Shown: positions 9,747-18,888 of the stretch, piece by piece
Layout of the letters: every line of letters begins with the position of its first letter
How positions within the stretch are numbered: the stretch's first letter is position 1
Source of the DNA: Endomychus coccineus
Taxonomy: Eukaryota; Arthropoda; Insecta; Coleoptera; Endomychidae
DNA: 64,000 nt
Direction of reading: 5' to 3'
NCBI GenBank assembly: GCA_958510875.1
Contig: OY294070.1
Coordinates: 43,352,306 to 43,416,305, forward strand
Program-made: the position numbers and the translations under genes
Notes under the pieces: generated by a model
What the model saw: only the letters and a program-made list of their open reading frames with translations
The model's database searches: none
Told to the model about the DNA's origin: nothing

Positions 9747-10956
9747 TTATAATATTTTCACTACACTGGTTAAAGGATTGTACTTCACTAAACGATCGTG
9801 TATTATTAGACAATAAGCTGATGTTTTATCAGGAATATCTGTATTTGTCTCTAGCTCTAATCTAATGTCCACAGCACCACCTTTCAACGAATCGTTCTGA
9901 CGACTGCAATCTATCACTGCTAACGGTGTTATTTGTTTAAAATATTCTGGTGATATGCAAGGTTCACTTTGATGTTTATGATAATATGACTGTTGAAACT
10001 GCGCAAACATTTGAAATAACAAAGTCCAATGATCAGTATCAAAGTTCAAATTTAGGTTATCATATGGATACACTTCTGAATTTAAGTATAATTTGATATT
10101 ACTCAAATTACAGTGATCAAAGTAGCTGGCATTTCTTGTTTTATCATTTTTTCTATTTGTTTGAAATCCGAATATAGCAAAACGTGGTTTTTCCAGTTGA
10201 GATGTAGTCTTAATTGCCCATGTATGATTTTTTGTTTTTTGTAAAAGAGGATATTCTTGCAGTTCCCACGATCTAAAAGCAATATCGAGGTCTCTGTTGT
10301 TATCGATATATTTCAATAATTGTAATTTTTGAGCGTCTGCAACTGATACATGTGGCATTTTCCATAAAATTTTCTGCAACTTAACTTTAGGTTTATCTGT
10401 TGCAACTATCGTATGTATTGAGTTCAAGTCAGAGTTACTCCGTATCAATACCAATTCTTGACGTATATTCACAATAATTCTATTGAAATCCTCTGCAAAT
10501 CCCATAATACTTTTCAATGGTATACACACACTGAAATTACCCTTGTCATCAGCAATTTTGAGGGGTTGATCTCCAATCTCCCAACATGCATTTTTCAATC
10601 GTTTATTATCATTGTCTGTGTATGAAACATACCCCTTCATCAAAGATGTAATTCCAGGATTTTTAACTCTGTCTATAATAGTACCACCAAGTTCAAATCG
10701 TATTTCTTCAAATAGAAAAAGTATTCCATTGTTGACGAAAGTCACGGTTGGTAAAGGCTTACCAGCTTCATCTGTTAGTGTTCCTTCAAGATATAAGTAA
10801 CTCTGTGAGGGTAGCGTGTATATGTCTTGTGTTTGAATTGGCATCGTTATTATTCAATGTTGTAGCTGCATACGGTTGATGAGTATGGTACTCTGAATTT
10901 ATTATTGAATTATCAGAATAGACTGATTCGTTAATTTTCAAAATATTACTATTCAT
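9747..10956 (-). pseudogene. MCP: Polinton major capsid protein (double jelly-roll), one frameshift near the start
   Basis: The main frame 9747-10844 (365 codons) begins at MPIQTQDIYTLPSQSYLY, which is an internal conserved stretch of Polinton/adintovirus hexon-like capsid proteins (IQTQDIYTLPS, then LFEEIRFELGG and GFAEDFNRI). The natural N-terminus lies upstream in another frame, from ATG 10954-10956, with the HTHQPYA motif typical of these capsids. A small deletion near 10848 separates the two. Total length (about 400 residues) is within the family range. It would form the pseudo-hexameric capsomers. The gene lies next to penton and protease genes as usual in Polintons. The MCP assignment is firm; whether the frameshift is real or a sequencing error cannot be told. 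Confidence 0.85.
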
Positions 10957-11061
10957 ATTTTTTTTTCACTATATTTACACGAACAACGTAAATATATTAT
11001 AAATTTTTCAATGCCAATTCTAATATTCAATTTCAGATTACACCAAAATTTTTGAATTTTA

Positions 11062-11235
11062 TCACCGATGTTGACTGTGTAGAATAAAACCTAAGTCACG
11101 TAAAATTTTTCTGCTTTCGGATGTTAACGCTTTAAGTTTTCTTTTAGAACTGAATTTGTTGCATTCCGTTTTGGGTTTTATATCTCTCCAAATATCAGTT
11201 GCAAAATTTGAATCGATGTTATATCTAAAAACCAT
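11062..11235 (-). CDS. Short basic protein between penton and capsid genes
   Basis: 57 codons, ATG 11233-11235 to TGA 11062-11064, beginning MVFRYNIDSNFATDIWRDIK. It is basic (SSKRKLKALTSESRKILRDLGF) and sits exactly in the 290-bp gap between penton and MCP, 13 bp after the penton stop, in the same orientation. The tight spacing suggests a real small gene of the virion cluster. It has no membrane segment and no cysteine motif. Family unknown; small basic virion proteins are common at this position in adintovirus-like elements, which is context only. Confidence 0.5.
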   Translation of the reverse strand: MVFRYNIDSNFATDIWRDIKPKTECNKFSSKRKLKALTSESRKILRDLGFILHSQHR

Positions 11236-11248
11236 TTCTTTTTCTCTC

Positions 11249-11952
11249 TCACTTAATTTCTTTTAGATGCAGTCTGACCGTTATCACTTCACCTTTGAAA
11301 TTGACTAAATTTCTATCTTGATCGACAATTTTAAGCACAATCTCATTAATATCACGTGTGTTGATTGGTAAATAGATAACATTCGAAGAATTTTGTACAA
11401 TCTTATAACCAGGCGACACGTTAGGATAGAACATATATAACATGTGGACAGGTTTACCATTATTATATGAATTTGTAACTAAATTACATTCTACACCAAT
11501 CGCATTCACTTTAAAAATATTGATGGGATAATCCGATATATGTCTGATGTTTCTCTTAAATTTTCTCTTCTTAAATACTAATAATTTACCAATACTATTA
11601 GGCAAGGTAAAATCTATGTCCTTGTTGCACTTTAGTTCACATTTCAAAGTGTTCACGTTAGCTTTAAGATCTACAAAAGTTTTTTCTTTAACTTCTTTTC
11701 CACATTAATCAAATGATGATTGATATATATTCTAATGTTTTCAATTTCATAAGAACCTTCTGGTATTTCTAGGAAAACTTTCTCATTCAAATGGAATTTA
11801 TTGTTACTTTTATCAACATTTGGTATTGAATTATAAGTCACAAAGTCAATTAATCCTAAAACATAATTAGAATTATCGTTTAGCCGAACAGAAGGATATA
11901 TGTTTGAAGAAATAACCGATTTTCGGTCTGATAATGTAAATGTGTAGGACAT
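11249..11952 (-). pseudogene. Polinton penton (minor capsid) protein, one frameshift
   Basis: Two adjacent frames, 11671-11952 (93 codons) and 11249-11656 (135 codons), together give the usual length of about 230 residues. The first piece carries the Polinton penton signature NYVLGLIDFVTYNSIPNVD followed by NKFHL and the PEGSYEIENI strand. The second piece has the conserved ...INIFKVNAIGVECNL and a C-terminal VRLHLKEI strand, in keeping with a single jelly roll. A frameshift in the Lys-rich stretch near 11665 (an A/T-run, prone to slippage) separates them. It would occupy the fivefold vertices of the capsid. Placed between the protease and the MCP, as in other Polintons. Confidence 0.8.
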
Positions 11953-12004
11953 GTTTATCTATAAGATGATGGAACTTGAATAAAACTAATTATATAAATA
12001 GTTG

Positions 12005-12349
12005 CTATTTATTATTCAAAAACTGTAAACACAAATGACCACAGTTATAGCTATTATACATTTGATAACGATCGTGGTTGTATAAAATATTACAACGACC
12101 TCTTGAATTGAAATATTTGATAGCTTCCAATGGAGGTTTTAAATTTCCATAACTATCGAAATAATAGACGTTATTCACATATTTTTTGTAACAACACCAA
12201 TGTGTACCTGGTCCATTAATACCATCCATATTTATTACACCAGCTTCATTAATGTGTATTGTTTTTGGAAATCTATCTCGCATAAAAACTCCTCTAAAAT
12301 TGGAAATTTTCAATTGTTTTACATAGTTTAGTATATCGATATTTGTCAA
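12005..12349 (-). CDS. Adenain-like cysteine protease (maturation protease)
   Basis: 114 codons with the whole catalytic core: His in GTHWCCY, Asp in YYFDSYG (Glu/Asp position of adenain) and Cys in NCGHLCLQF. The preceding FRGVFMRDRFPK segment is typical of Polinton proteases. It would cleave capsid precursors during virion maturation. The frame is open upstream of 12349 into the pX-like gene without an ATG, so the first codon shown is not AUG and the true start is uncertain; overlap with the pX gene or a lost start codon are both possible. Family members are about 120-200 residues, so this one is at the short end. Confidence 0.8.
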   Translation of the reverse strand: MTNIDILNYVKQLKISNFRGVFMRDRFPKTIHINEAGVINMDGINGPGTHWCCYKKYVNNVYYFDSYGNLKPPLEAIKYFNSRGRCNILYNHDRYQMYNSYNCGHLCLQFLNNK

Positions 12350-12366
12350 AGGTCGTCTAGGTAATG

Positions 12367-12831
12367 TTATCGATAGTTTTTTGAGGGGTGCTGCTGCTGC
12401 TGTTGTGGTGCTAAAAAAAGTCCCAATCCAGTCTTGTAAGGTTTCATGTACACACCTCTACCCAATGCAATAGATTCCATTGTTTTGTTGTGTCGTTGCG
12501 ATTCTTCCAATTGTTGTTTTGCACTTTTAGCGTTTGACACGGCTTTTGCAATAGTAGCGGCTCCACCACTCAAAGCACCCAGAGCACTCAAACCAGCGAA
12601 TAACGGTATCAAAGGTAAAAATCCTCCTGTTTTCGGAATCTTAATTATTCTCGATTTAGGTAATGCTATTTTCTGTTTGGGCTTATTGGAAGCTTTCAAC
12701 GCTAATGCAATTGCACTTTTCAAATCTCTTGGTTTATGATGAAGCATATATTTTTTTATACGATTCGTTAGAGTAATAAACGAAATCTTTCTTTTACTTT
12801 GTTTTTTATTGCTTTTTCTTCTAGGAGCCAT
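12367..12831 (-). CDS. Adenovirus pX-like core / minor virion protein
   Basis: 155 residues from ATG 12829-12831 (an in-frame upstream ATG at 12897 would add a hydrophobic leader; the chosen start opens with MAPRRKSNKKQSKRK). Three parts: a very basic N-terminus, a middle with LKSAIALALKASNKP, and a hydrophobic Gly/Ala segment (TGGFLPLIPLFAGLSALGALSG, residues about 80-100) followed by a polar helix (AKSAKQQLEESQRHN). This layout matches the pX-like proteins of adintoviruses and Polintons, related to adenovirus core protein X, thought to condense DNA or act on membranes. It ends in poly-Gln. The frame is intact and lies between the protease and PLA2-like genes. Confidence 0.7.
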   Translation of the reverse strand: MAPRRKSNKKQSKRKISFITLTNRIKKYMLHHKPRDLKSAIALALKASNKPKQKIALPKSRIIKIPKTGGFLPLIPLFAGLSALGALSGGAATIAKAVSNAKSAKQQLEESQRHNKTMESIALGRGVYMKPYKTGLGLFLAPQQQQQHPSKNYR

Positions 12832-12903
12832 TTTTGTAAATGTTGTTGTTGTTCTGACAAAAATTATTTTACGTATGAAGTGAAAATGAAAAATCAATTA
12901 TAT

Positions 12904-13755
12904 TTAAAACAATTTTACTTTTTTATTTGATTCAAATTCGTTGTCATTATCTTGTAGTTTACGTTTCCCATTAGCTATCATGTCATCATAATCCATTATG
13001 TCACTTTCTTCCAATTTAGGTTGTTTTGAATTGAAATTATCATCAATGTTGTTGTTGTTGTTGCTGAGGCGTTTCCTTTTTAGTAACGGAATTTTCCTTA
13101 TCACTTTTGTATTGGAATCTGGTTTAATAATTTTAAACGGTACATCATTATCATCATTATAATCTTCATCATCATCATCATTATTATCATCAGAGTTCAC
13201 CTTTCGTTTTTTCAACTTAGGAGTCCATTTTTTTGGTATAATATCATTCACAAGAGATTTACGAATCAATTTTTTTGGAATAATATTGTTTACTTTTATT
13301 TTCTTTGTTAAAATTGGTTTGGAATTTTTCAATATTTTCAAACACAACTCAAGATTTTTCAAATTGTTATCCAACGCATTTTTAGACTTTCTTATCAAAC
13401 CACTACATCTATTCAATATTTTGAAACAATTTTTGGTGGGTTCATCATCATAACCCATTCCAAGTTTAACTTTTGTTTTCATTATACCCGCTACACCTAA
13501 TGAGTTTAACTTTTCACCGAGAGATGCACTACCAGAATGAAAATTTTTCATCGCTCTTTTAGCTAATGTAGTGTCTGCTTCGTGACGCCGACTTAAATTT
13601 TTTCCTTGTGAATATGCAATATCATGTTCCATACATGCTCTATCTAAATTGTTAATAGGTTTATCACCACGATCTAACCTTTTTTGAAGTTTTGTTCCAG
13701 GACCACAAAAATTATAACCAGGTAAATGTAATTCAAATGGTAAACTGTTGATCAT
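12904..13755 (-). CDS. Phospholipase A2-like virion protein
   Basis: 283 codons. The N-terminal domain (residues about 8-75) has the signature of parvovirus VP1-type PLA2: a calcium loop YNFCGPGTK and a catalytic His-Asp pair in ACMEHDIAYS, with a spaced Asp-rich LDRGDKPINNLD between. The rest is a long basic and Asn/Asp-rich tail with several KKR clusters (LLKRKR, NKKVKLF) that look like nuclear localisation signals. PLA2 domains of this kind serve membrane passage in parvoviruses; in Polintons and adintoviruses homologues are known but the role is not proven. Open frame, start at ATG 13753-13755, divergent from the ATPase gene. Confidence 0.75.
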   Translation of the reverse strand: MINSLPFELHLPGYNFCGPGTKLQKRLDRGDKPINNLDRACMEHDIAYSQGKNLSRRHEADTTLAKRAMKNFHSGSASLGEKLNSLGVAGIMKTKVKLGMGYDDEPTKNCFKILNRCSGLIRKSKNALDNNLKNLELCLKILKNSKPILTKKIKVNNIIPKKLIRKSLVNDIIPKKWTPKLKKRKVNSDDNNDDDDEDYNDDNDVPFKIIKPDSNTKVIRKIPLLKRKRLSNNNNNIDDNFNSKQPKLEESDIMDYDDMIANGKRKLQDNDNEFESNKKVKLF

Positions 13756-13868
13756 ATTATTAACGAATCCATTTCCAACGTAATACTTAATTTTCAGTTG
13801 TCTACTGTCAAAAATGTTTAGATAAACTATTTAAATATCCCAGTACCGGAGGTTTATATATTAGTTTC

Positions 13869-14564
13869 ATGTTGAACGTCATCATGAAAATTACTAAACA
13901 AAAAATCACACTACCTGTTAATAATCATGATATAGAAACAAAGAAGAATCATAAACATGGTATATTATTACCTTCAACGATAAGGGCTATCATTGTAGGT
14001 CCTTCAAACTGTGGTAAGACAAATGTAATGATCAGTCTGATTGAACATGAGAATGGTTTAAAATTTGAAAACGTATATTTATATTCAAAGTCTCTATATC
14101 AACCGAAATATAAATATTTAGAGAAACTATTGAAACCAATAAAAGGTATTAGATATTATGGTTTTAGTAATAGTGAAAATATATTGGAACCTTCAGCGGC
14201 TAAGAAAAATTCGATATTTTTATTTGACGATGTGTCCTGTGCCAACCAGAAGGTGATAAGAGAATATTTTAGTATGGAAAGACATAATCACATCGATTGT
14301 TTTTACTTATGTCAAACTTACGCAAAAATACCTAAGCATTTAATAAGAGATAATGCCAATTTATTTGCTCTCTTTAAACAAGACGATCTTAATTTGAAAC
14401 ACATATATAATGATCATGTGGGGACTGATATGACTTTTGGAGAATTCAAAAATATATGTTCATACTGTTGGAAGGAACCATACGAATTTTTATGTATTGT
14501 TAAAGATGATGCTATTGATAAAGGAAGATATAGAAAGTGTTTTGATAATTTCATACATCTATAA
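13869..14564 (+). CDS. DNA packaging ATPase (A32/FtsK-HerA type)
   Basis: 231 codons, intact. Walker A is IIVGPSNCGKTNVM (about residues 41-54) and Walker B is NSIFLFDDVSC (about 115-125). A sensor-like stretch (FYLCQTYAKIPKHLIRDN) follows, as in Polinton/adintovirus/adenovirus-like packaging ATPases of about 230 residues. It would pump the element's DNA into the capsid. Starts at ATG 13869; a second ATG at 13884 is also possible. A TATATATTAG sequence about 15 bp upstream (13855-13864) may be its promoter. It is the first of three rightward genes (ATPase, DUF8207-like, integrase). Confidence 0.9.
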   Translation: MLNVIMKITKQKITLPVNNHDIETKKNHKHGILLPSTIRAIIVGPSNCGKTNVMISLIEHENGLKFENVYLYSKSLYQPKYKYLEKLLKPIKGIRYYGFSNSENILEPSAAKKNSIFLFDDVSCANQKVIREYFSMERHNHIDCFYLCQTYAKIPKHLIRDNANLFALFKQDDLNLKHIYNDHVGTDMTFGEFKNICSYCWKEPYEFLCIVKDDAIDKGRYRKCFDNFIHL

Positions 14565-14607
14565 ACTATTTTTGTAAAAGAAAAAACTAATGAGAAACTA
14601 TCTAATA

Positions 14608-14712
14608 GATGTTTGAAGCTGTTCAATACCTGTTTGAAGCTGTTTAATAGCTGTTTTAAGCTGTTCAAAAGCTGTTCTTAAGCTGTTCAATAACTGTTTG
14701 AAACTGTTTAAT
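14608..14712. repeat. Tandem array of degenerate about 20-bp units
   Basis: Five to six units of a GTTTGAAGCTGTTCAATACC-like word lie between the ATPase and the DUF8207-like gene, directly downstream of the ATPase stop. Not coding on either strand in a convincing way; a replication or packaging signal is possible but unproven. Confidence 0.85.
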
Positions 14713-14803
14713 TTTTCGTTAATTTGATATATATCAATCTACTTCATTCAAACATACTTAGTTTGAAATATTATATCGTAGAGTGAAGAACATCATCGTC
14801 AAT

Positions 14804-15839
14804 ATGAATATTACGCAACGACATTTAAAACAAAAACTAATAAAGAAGCGTAAAGAGATGAAAAATAAATTGGATGTATTAAAACATGGGGAAATTCTCA
14901 AGGAAAAAATATTTTCACCGATAACTAAACATTTGAAAAATATAGAAAATAAATTAGATAAGAAAACTGGTGATATTTATACAGATTTTAGTGGTGGTGA
15001 TGATGGTGAAGAAAGTGAATATTTTTCACCAAAAAATGAACAAGTCTGATGATTATCTTAATGTTCCTATTAAAAATATTGATTCAGATGTAAATAATTT
15101 ACATACTCCTAGTACATCAAAGCGAATATTTTCTTCAACACCAAAGCTTGATTCTAAACGACTACCAACAGACATTTTCAAACAATCAATAATTAAAGAA
15201 TTAGAAGAAGATGATGATGATGATTACAATGATAAAGTAAATATTAATAGAACTAGAAATGATGATATAGCCGAAAAATCATTTATTGACTATTTAGAAC
15301 AATACGAACCATTACCACGAGAATATATAAGGGAAATGATAACGGGTGACTTGAGAGATTTTGATCAAAAGTATGGAATCCGTCACAATCCTATGACAGA
15401 GAAATTTTCAATTGGGAATTCAAGTTTAAAAATAAATGGTACAGACATAGTAGTAAAAGGCAAAACATATACTGGTACTAGAGGATTATACGAATTACTT
15501 TCTAAAAAACAACCAAAATATTATACATTACATGATAAAAAGGCGTATAATGAAATTCTAACAAAAACAGCTGCAAAACATAGGTATTATCAAACGAATA
15601 AACAAATTGATGGATGTAGATCACAGAAATATAGGAAAATAATTGCACCAATGTCAGGACGTGGTTTATTGATGGAAGTAAACAATAAATCTATAGATTA
15701 CGTATTTTGGGATGACCCAAATGAACTTATAAAACGTTTACAATTATTAATCGCTTCACAAAACGCCGGCCACACTGGTCATACAAACGAAATCAATTCC
15801 ATCGTGGAAGAATTACGAGAAGCAGAAATCATTGAATAA
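14804..15839 (+). pseudogene. DUF8207-like Polinton protein, one frameshift
   Basis: Two overlapping frames: 14804-15049 (basic coiled-coil N-terminus, LKQKLIKKRKEMKNKLDVL, then an acidic SGGDDGEESEYF stretch) and the rest in another frame to 15839. The C-terminal 180 residues carry a conserved domain (GTRGLYELLSKKQPKYYTL, then the KTAAKHRYYQ and KYRKIIAP blocks) that I associate with the DUF8207 family found beside Polinton integrases in insects. Function is unknown. The frameshift lies near 15045, just after NEQV. Between the two parts there is a Ser/Thr/Asp-rich linker. The gene is followed within 10 bp by the integrase gene. Confidence 0.7.
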
Positions 15840-15846
15840 AACAATC

Positions 15847-16781
15847 ATGTCTAAATTTATCACAGAAGCAAACAGACAAGTTGTCGAAGAAATACATAAA
15901 CCTGCTAGAATTAATATGAAAAGACGTAGAGTTATTTTGAAATCGTTAATGACTTATATCAGGCAGATCTTGTTGAAATGATTCCATACTCTAAAGAAAA
16001 TAAGGATTACAAATATATATTAGTTGTAATTAATTGTTTTTCCAAATATGTTTGGGCATTTCCCATTAAAAACAAGTCGGGTGCTGAGGTATCGAATAAC
16101 ATGGAGAAAGTTTTGAAAATAAAACCACCAAATAATCTACACACGGATATGGGTAAAGAATTTTTCAACAAGGAATTCAAACAATTGATGAAAAAATATA
16201 AAGTAAATCATTATAAAGTATTTAGCGAGAAAAAAGCATCTATAGTTGGAAGAGTTAATAGAACATTGAAGAATATTATGTGGAAAGAATTTAGTTTACA
16301 AGGTAACTACAAATGGTTGGATTTACTACAAAAAGTTGTCACAAAATATAATAATACCAAACACCGTACCATAAAGATGAAACCAATTGATGTTACTAAG
16401 AAACATGAAAAACAACTTTTAAACACAGTTTATAGTCATATTTAATTAGCTCCAACAAATTTGAAATTTACATTAGGAGATCATGTGCGTATTTCAAAAT
16501 TTCGAGGGATATTTGATAAAAGATACACCCCCAACTGGTCAACGGAAATATTTTCAATAAGAAAAATTCAACTCACAAATCCAGTTACATATTTATTAAA
16601 AGACTCAAGGAATGAAAATATTCTTGGAGGATTCTATGAACAACAACTACACAAAGTTAAATATCCAGATGTATATTTGGTGGAGAAAATTTTAAAAATA
16701 AAAAATAAAAAGGTATACGTCAAATGGTTAGGATTCGATAATACTCATAACAGCTGGATAAACTCTGACAATGTAGTTTAA
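15847..16781 (+). pseudogene. int: Polinton integrase (retroviral-type, chromodomain-like C-terminus), broken
   Basis: Begins at ATG 15847 (basic N-terminal segment EEIHKPARINMKRRRV). A frameshift near 15945 separates this from the rve core, where the first catalytic Asp lies in QADLVEM. The core continues in 15978-16445, with the second Asp in HTDMGKEF. The third catalytic position, normally Glu in a VERxNRTLK context, reads VGRVNRTLK here, so the active site is lost. An in-frame TAA at 16443-16445 cuts off the C-terminal part (16461-16781), which has LGDHVRISKFRGIF and a chromodomain-like end (YLVEKILKIKNKKVYVKWLGF...NSWI). Integrates element DNA in the family; this copy cannot. Confidence 0.9.
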
Positions 16782-16845
16782 TGTGAAATAAATTATTATT
16801 ATTATTTGAATGTTTTTATTATAAACTTCCACGCAATATCCTAAT

Positions 16846-17080
16846 TATAACATCTCATATCATATTTGTTTGATCTTTGTGACCTCGTCAGAGATAATCA
16901 TAACAACAACATATTTGTTTCACCTTTGTGAACCCTCATTGACGTCAACAGCAGAGATAAGAAACCTACAAGTCTTGACAAGAAAATTAAAATTAATAAT
17001 ATCATAATATTTGTTTCACCTTTTGTGACCTCTACTAACATCAACACAGATAAGAAAATAACAAGTCTCAACAAAATAAA
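16846..17080. repeat. Subterminal direct repeats of the Polinton right end
   Basis: Three imperfect repeats of ATATTTGTTTCACCTTTGTG...CAGATAAG start near 16864, 16911 and 17008. They lie between the integrase stop and the putative terminus at 17088. Terminal regions of Polintons often hold such repeats. The matching copy on the left was not seen. Confidence 0.6.
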
Positions 17081-17528
17081 AAATTACTATTTTCAAACTA
17101 GTTCCGAGAAATATAAAAAAATCACCTTGAAATTATTATGGGCGAGGCTAGGCTCACCTTTACCTACTATCAAGGTGACATTAATTAGACCCACGTGAGG
17201 CGGGCACACCCTCTGGTCATTGACGACCACTTCTTCAGCAAAGGAGCCTCTGGTCATTGATGACATCCCACAAGAAGTTGGGGCTGGTGGACACAGGCGG
17301 ATGGACATGCCATTGAACTGTCCTGGAATCCCGCTTGATATACTACTCACTGCGTTCTGAAGTGGCGCGGAGACCACAATCCCCTCAAGTCTGTTCAGGG
17401 ACATTCGGTATCCCAAACTTGACTGGCGATGACGGTTCAGATGCAGGTTGCCTACCCAGCGCTGACGGTTCCATAATCCTTGCTGCGGGACTTGGAATTT
17501 GTGCCCTCACTGACACTGGAAATATCCT

Positions 17529-17684
17529 CTACTGCATGAGTTTCTGCTCAGCCTGCAGATTCTCAAACTCCTTTGCCTGTAACATTAACGACGGCACGTC
17601 GTTAAAACTCCCTTGTCGGATAAATTCCCTATACTCCGGCAATAAATTTCGGTGCAACCAGAACAATTCCCGTTCTGCGGTCAT
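17529..17684 (-). pseudogene. gag: gag fragment of an LTR retrotransposon
   Basis: 51 codons starting MTAERELFWLHRNLLPEYR and containing SFNDVPSLMLQAKEFENL, a stretch typical of gypsy-type gag/capsid helices, ended by a TAG. Frames on either side continue weakly. Decayed; no protease or polymerase part follows because the Polinton end intervenes at 17088. Confidence 0.6.
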
Positions 17685-18468
17685 TGCACCATGTCTTCAA
17701 TATTGGTAGGCGTAGGCTACGGCGCCTTGGGTATAGCACCAGTATACCCAGGGAACTCCATATTATCCAATCCAATTCAAAATCAAAATTTTCAACCCCA
17801 AAAATAAATTATTTTTCTCAGGGGTAGGTAACGGAAGAGGGTGCGGTAACCAAAACCAGTCCACACCTTCCTTCCAATAAGGCAGAAGCAATCAAATCAC
17901 TTGCCCCAATTTAGGCAAAGTAACTTTGATTTCGGGAGGTAACTCCAAAACGGTTGGGCCAATCCGCCCAAAAATGTTACCAACGGCTTCCTTGGTATCG
18001 ATTTACTCGGAAAGGAGCTATGACTCGCCCAATCAGGGTCAAGGTTGACTGGGAAAATCAAAGGGCAAAATATGGGAAAAATCAAAATTTGGGCAAAATA
18101 CAGGTGTAGTTAACAATTCTACACCTCACGGAACAATCGATTTTTCAGTCAGATTTTCTGTTAAAAACTTGATGTTTCCCCTGAAACGGGGGGGCGGATC
18201 GAAAAACAAATTTCACCAAACAACCTTGGTGAACACGGGGAACAAGTTTCCAACAAAACTTTTCCAAATTTACAAAATTCAAAAACAAACTCTTGGGGAT
18301 GTTTCGAAAACGTATTCGAAACGTCGGGGACTTGAAGCTTGTTTTTCTGTCACACTATATCTGAAATTTCATTCAAAACGGACTACCGGTTCAATTGCAA
18401 TAAATTATTCAACATTTCACTTTTCCGAATCATAAAAAACAAAATTCCCTCTCGGTCAATTTTCAAAA

Positions 18469-18488
18469 GTCCCTGCTCGTGGGCGTCA
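18469..18488 (-). other. Decayed tRNA-Lys-like primer binding site
   Basis: Minus-strand TGACGCCCACGAGCAGGGAC differs from the intact site at 31673-31690 by one substitution and a two-base insertion. It marks the 5' end of the gag remnant. Confidence 0.6.
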
Positions 18489-18521
18489 TTTTATAACGTG
18501 CCCTTGTCAGCGAAACCAATG

Positions 18522-18556
18522 CTGCCCTCCTTAGGATAAAGGACCTATCTGCAAAA
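18522..18556 (+). repeat. Left terminal inverted repeat
   Basis: 35 bp, inverted partner at 21437-21471, one mismatch. Preceded by AATG. Confidence 0.95.
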
Positions 18557-18888
18557 TACTTAGTCTGAGTTATTACAACTTTTATATATTTTCGAATGCC
18601 TTCGTCCGTTTTTATTGCATCAGGTTCAAATTCCAAACGAAATGATGATTTATATTCTTCCATCATTGTACGTGAATCAAAATTAAAAATTTCATTCTAC
18701 TCTTATTTTATGGTAGATGCGACTTTTATCCTTAGGAAAGTATTTTTTTCAATCACATTTTTGAAATGGTAGATAGGACTGACTATGGGAACGGAAACAA
18801 TATAATTCGAAAAAGATCTTTATTAGAAAATTTTTAGAAGAAAGGCAAAGTAGACATTTTCTTATTACAAAAAAAATTAAGCAAAATC

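Larger units (their letters stand above)
1084..17088. mobile_element. Maverick/Polinton (adintovirus-like) element, inactive
   Basis: Recognised by the joint presence of protein-primed DNA polymerase B, retroviral-type integrase with chromodomain-like C-terminus, A32/FtsK-like packaging ATPase, adenain-like cysteine protease, double jelly-roll major capsid, penton, pX-like core protein and PLA2-like protein. Polintons are virus-like self-synthesising elements of 15-20 kb with AG...CT ends and 6-bp duplications. A plausible right end is ACT at 17086-17088, preceded by subterminal repeats, followed by ATTTTC (17089-17094) as the would-be duplication. No matching left terminal inverted repeat was found; the left limit given is only the edge of the Tigger insertion. 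Polymerase, integrase, MCP, penton and the DUF8207-like gene carry frameshifts or stops, so the element cannot move on its own products. Confidence 0.9.
17095..18521 (-). mobile_element. Remnant of a Ty3/gypsy-like LTR element (5' leader and gag)
   Basis: Read on the minus strand, the stretch begins with an LTR-end/primer-site block at 18440-18510 closely matching the block at 31645-31715, continues with a non-coding leader, and reaches a gag fragment at 17529-17684. The sequence from 17095 to 17528 holds further decayed gag frames. It has no intact gene. The right side is cut by the DNA transposon at 18522, the left side by the Polinton end. Related to, but diverged from, the LTR element at 28837-33344. 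Confidence 0.6.

Noticed and set aside
18169..18539. Two plus-strand frames of 66-88 codons
   Set aside because: They overlap the leader and primer-site region of an LTR remnant and show no domain or conservation.
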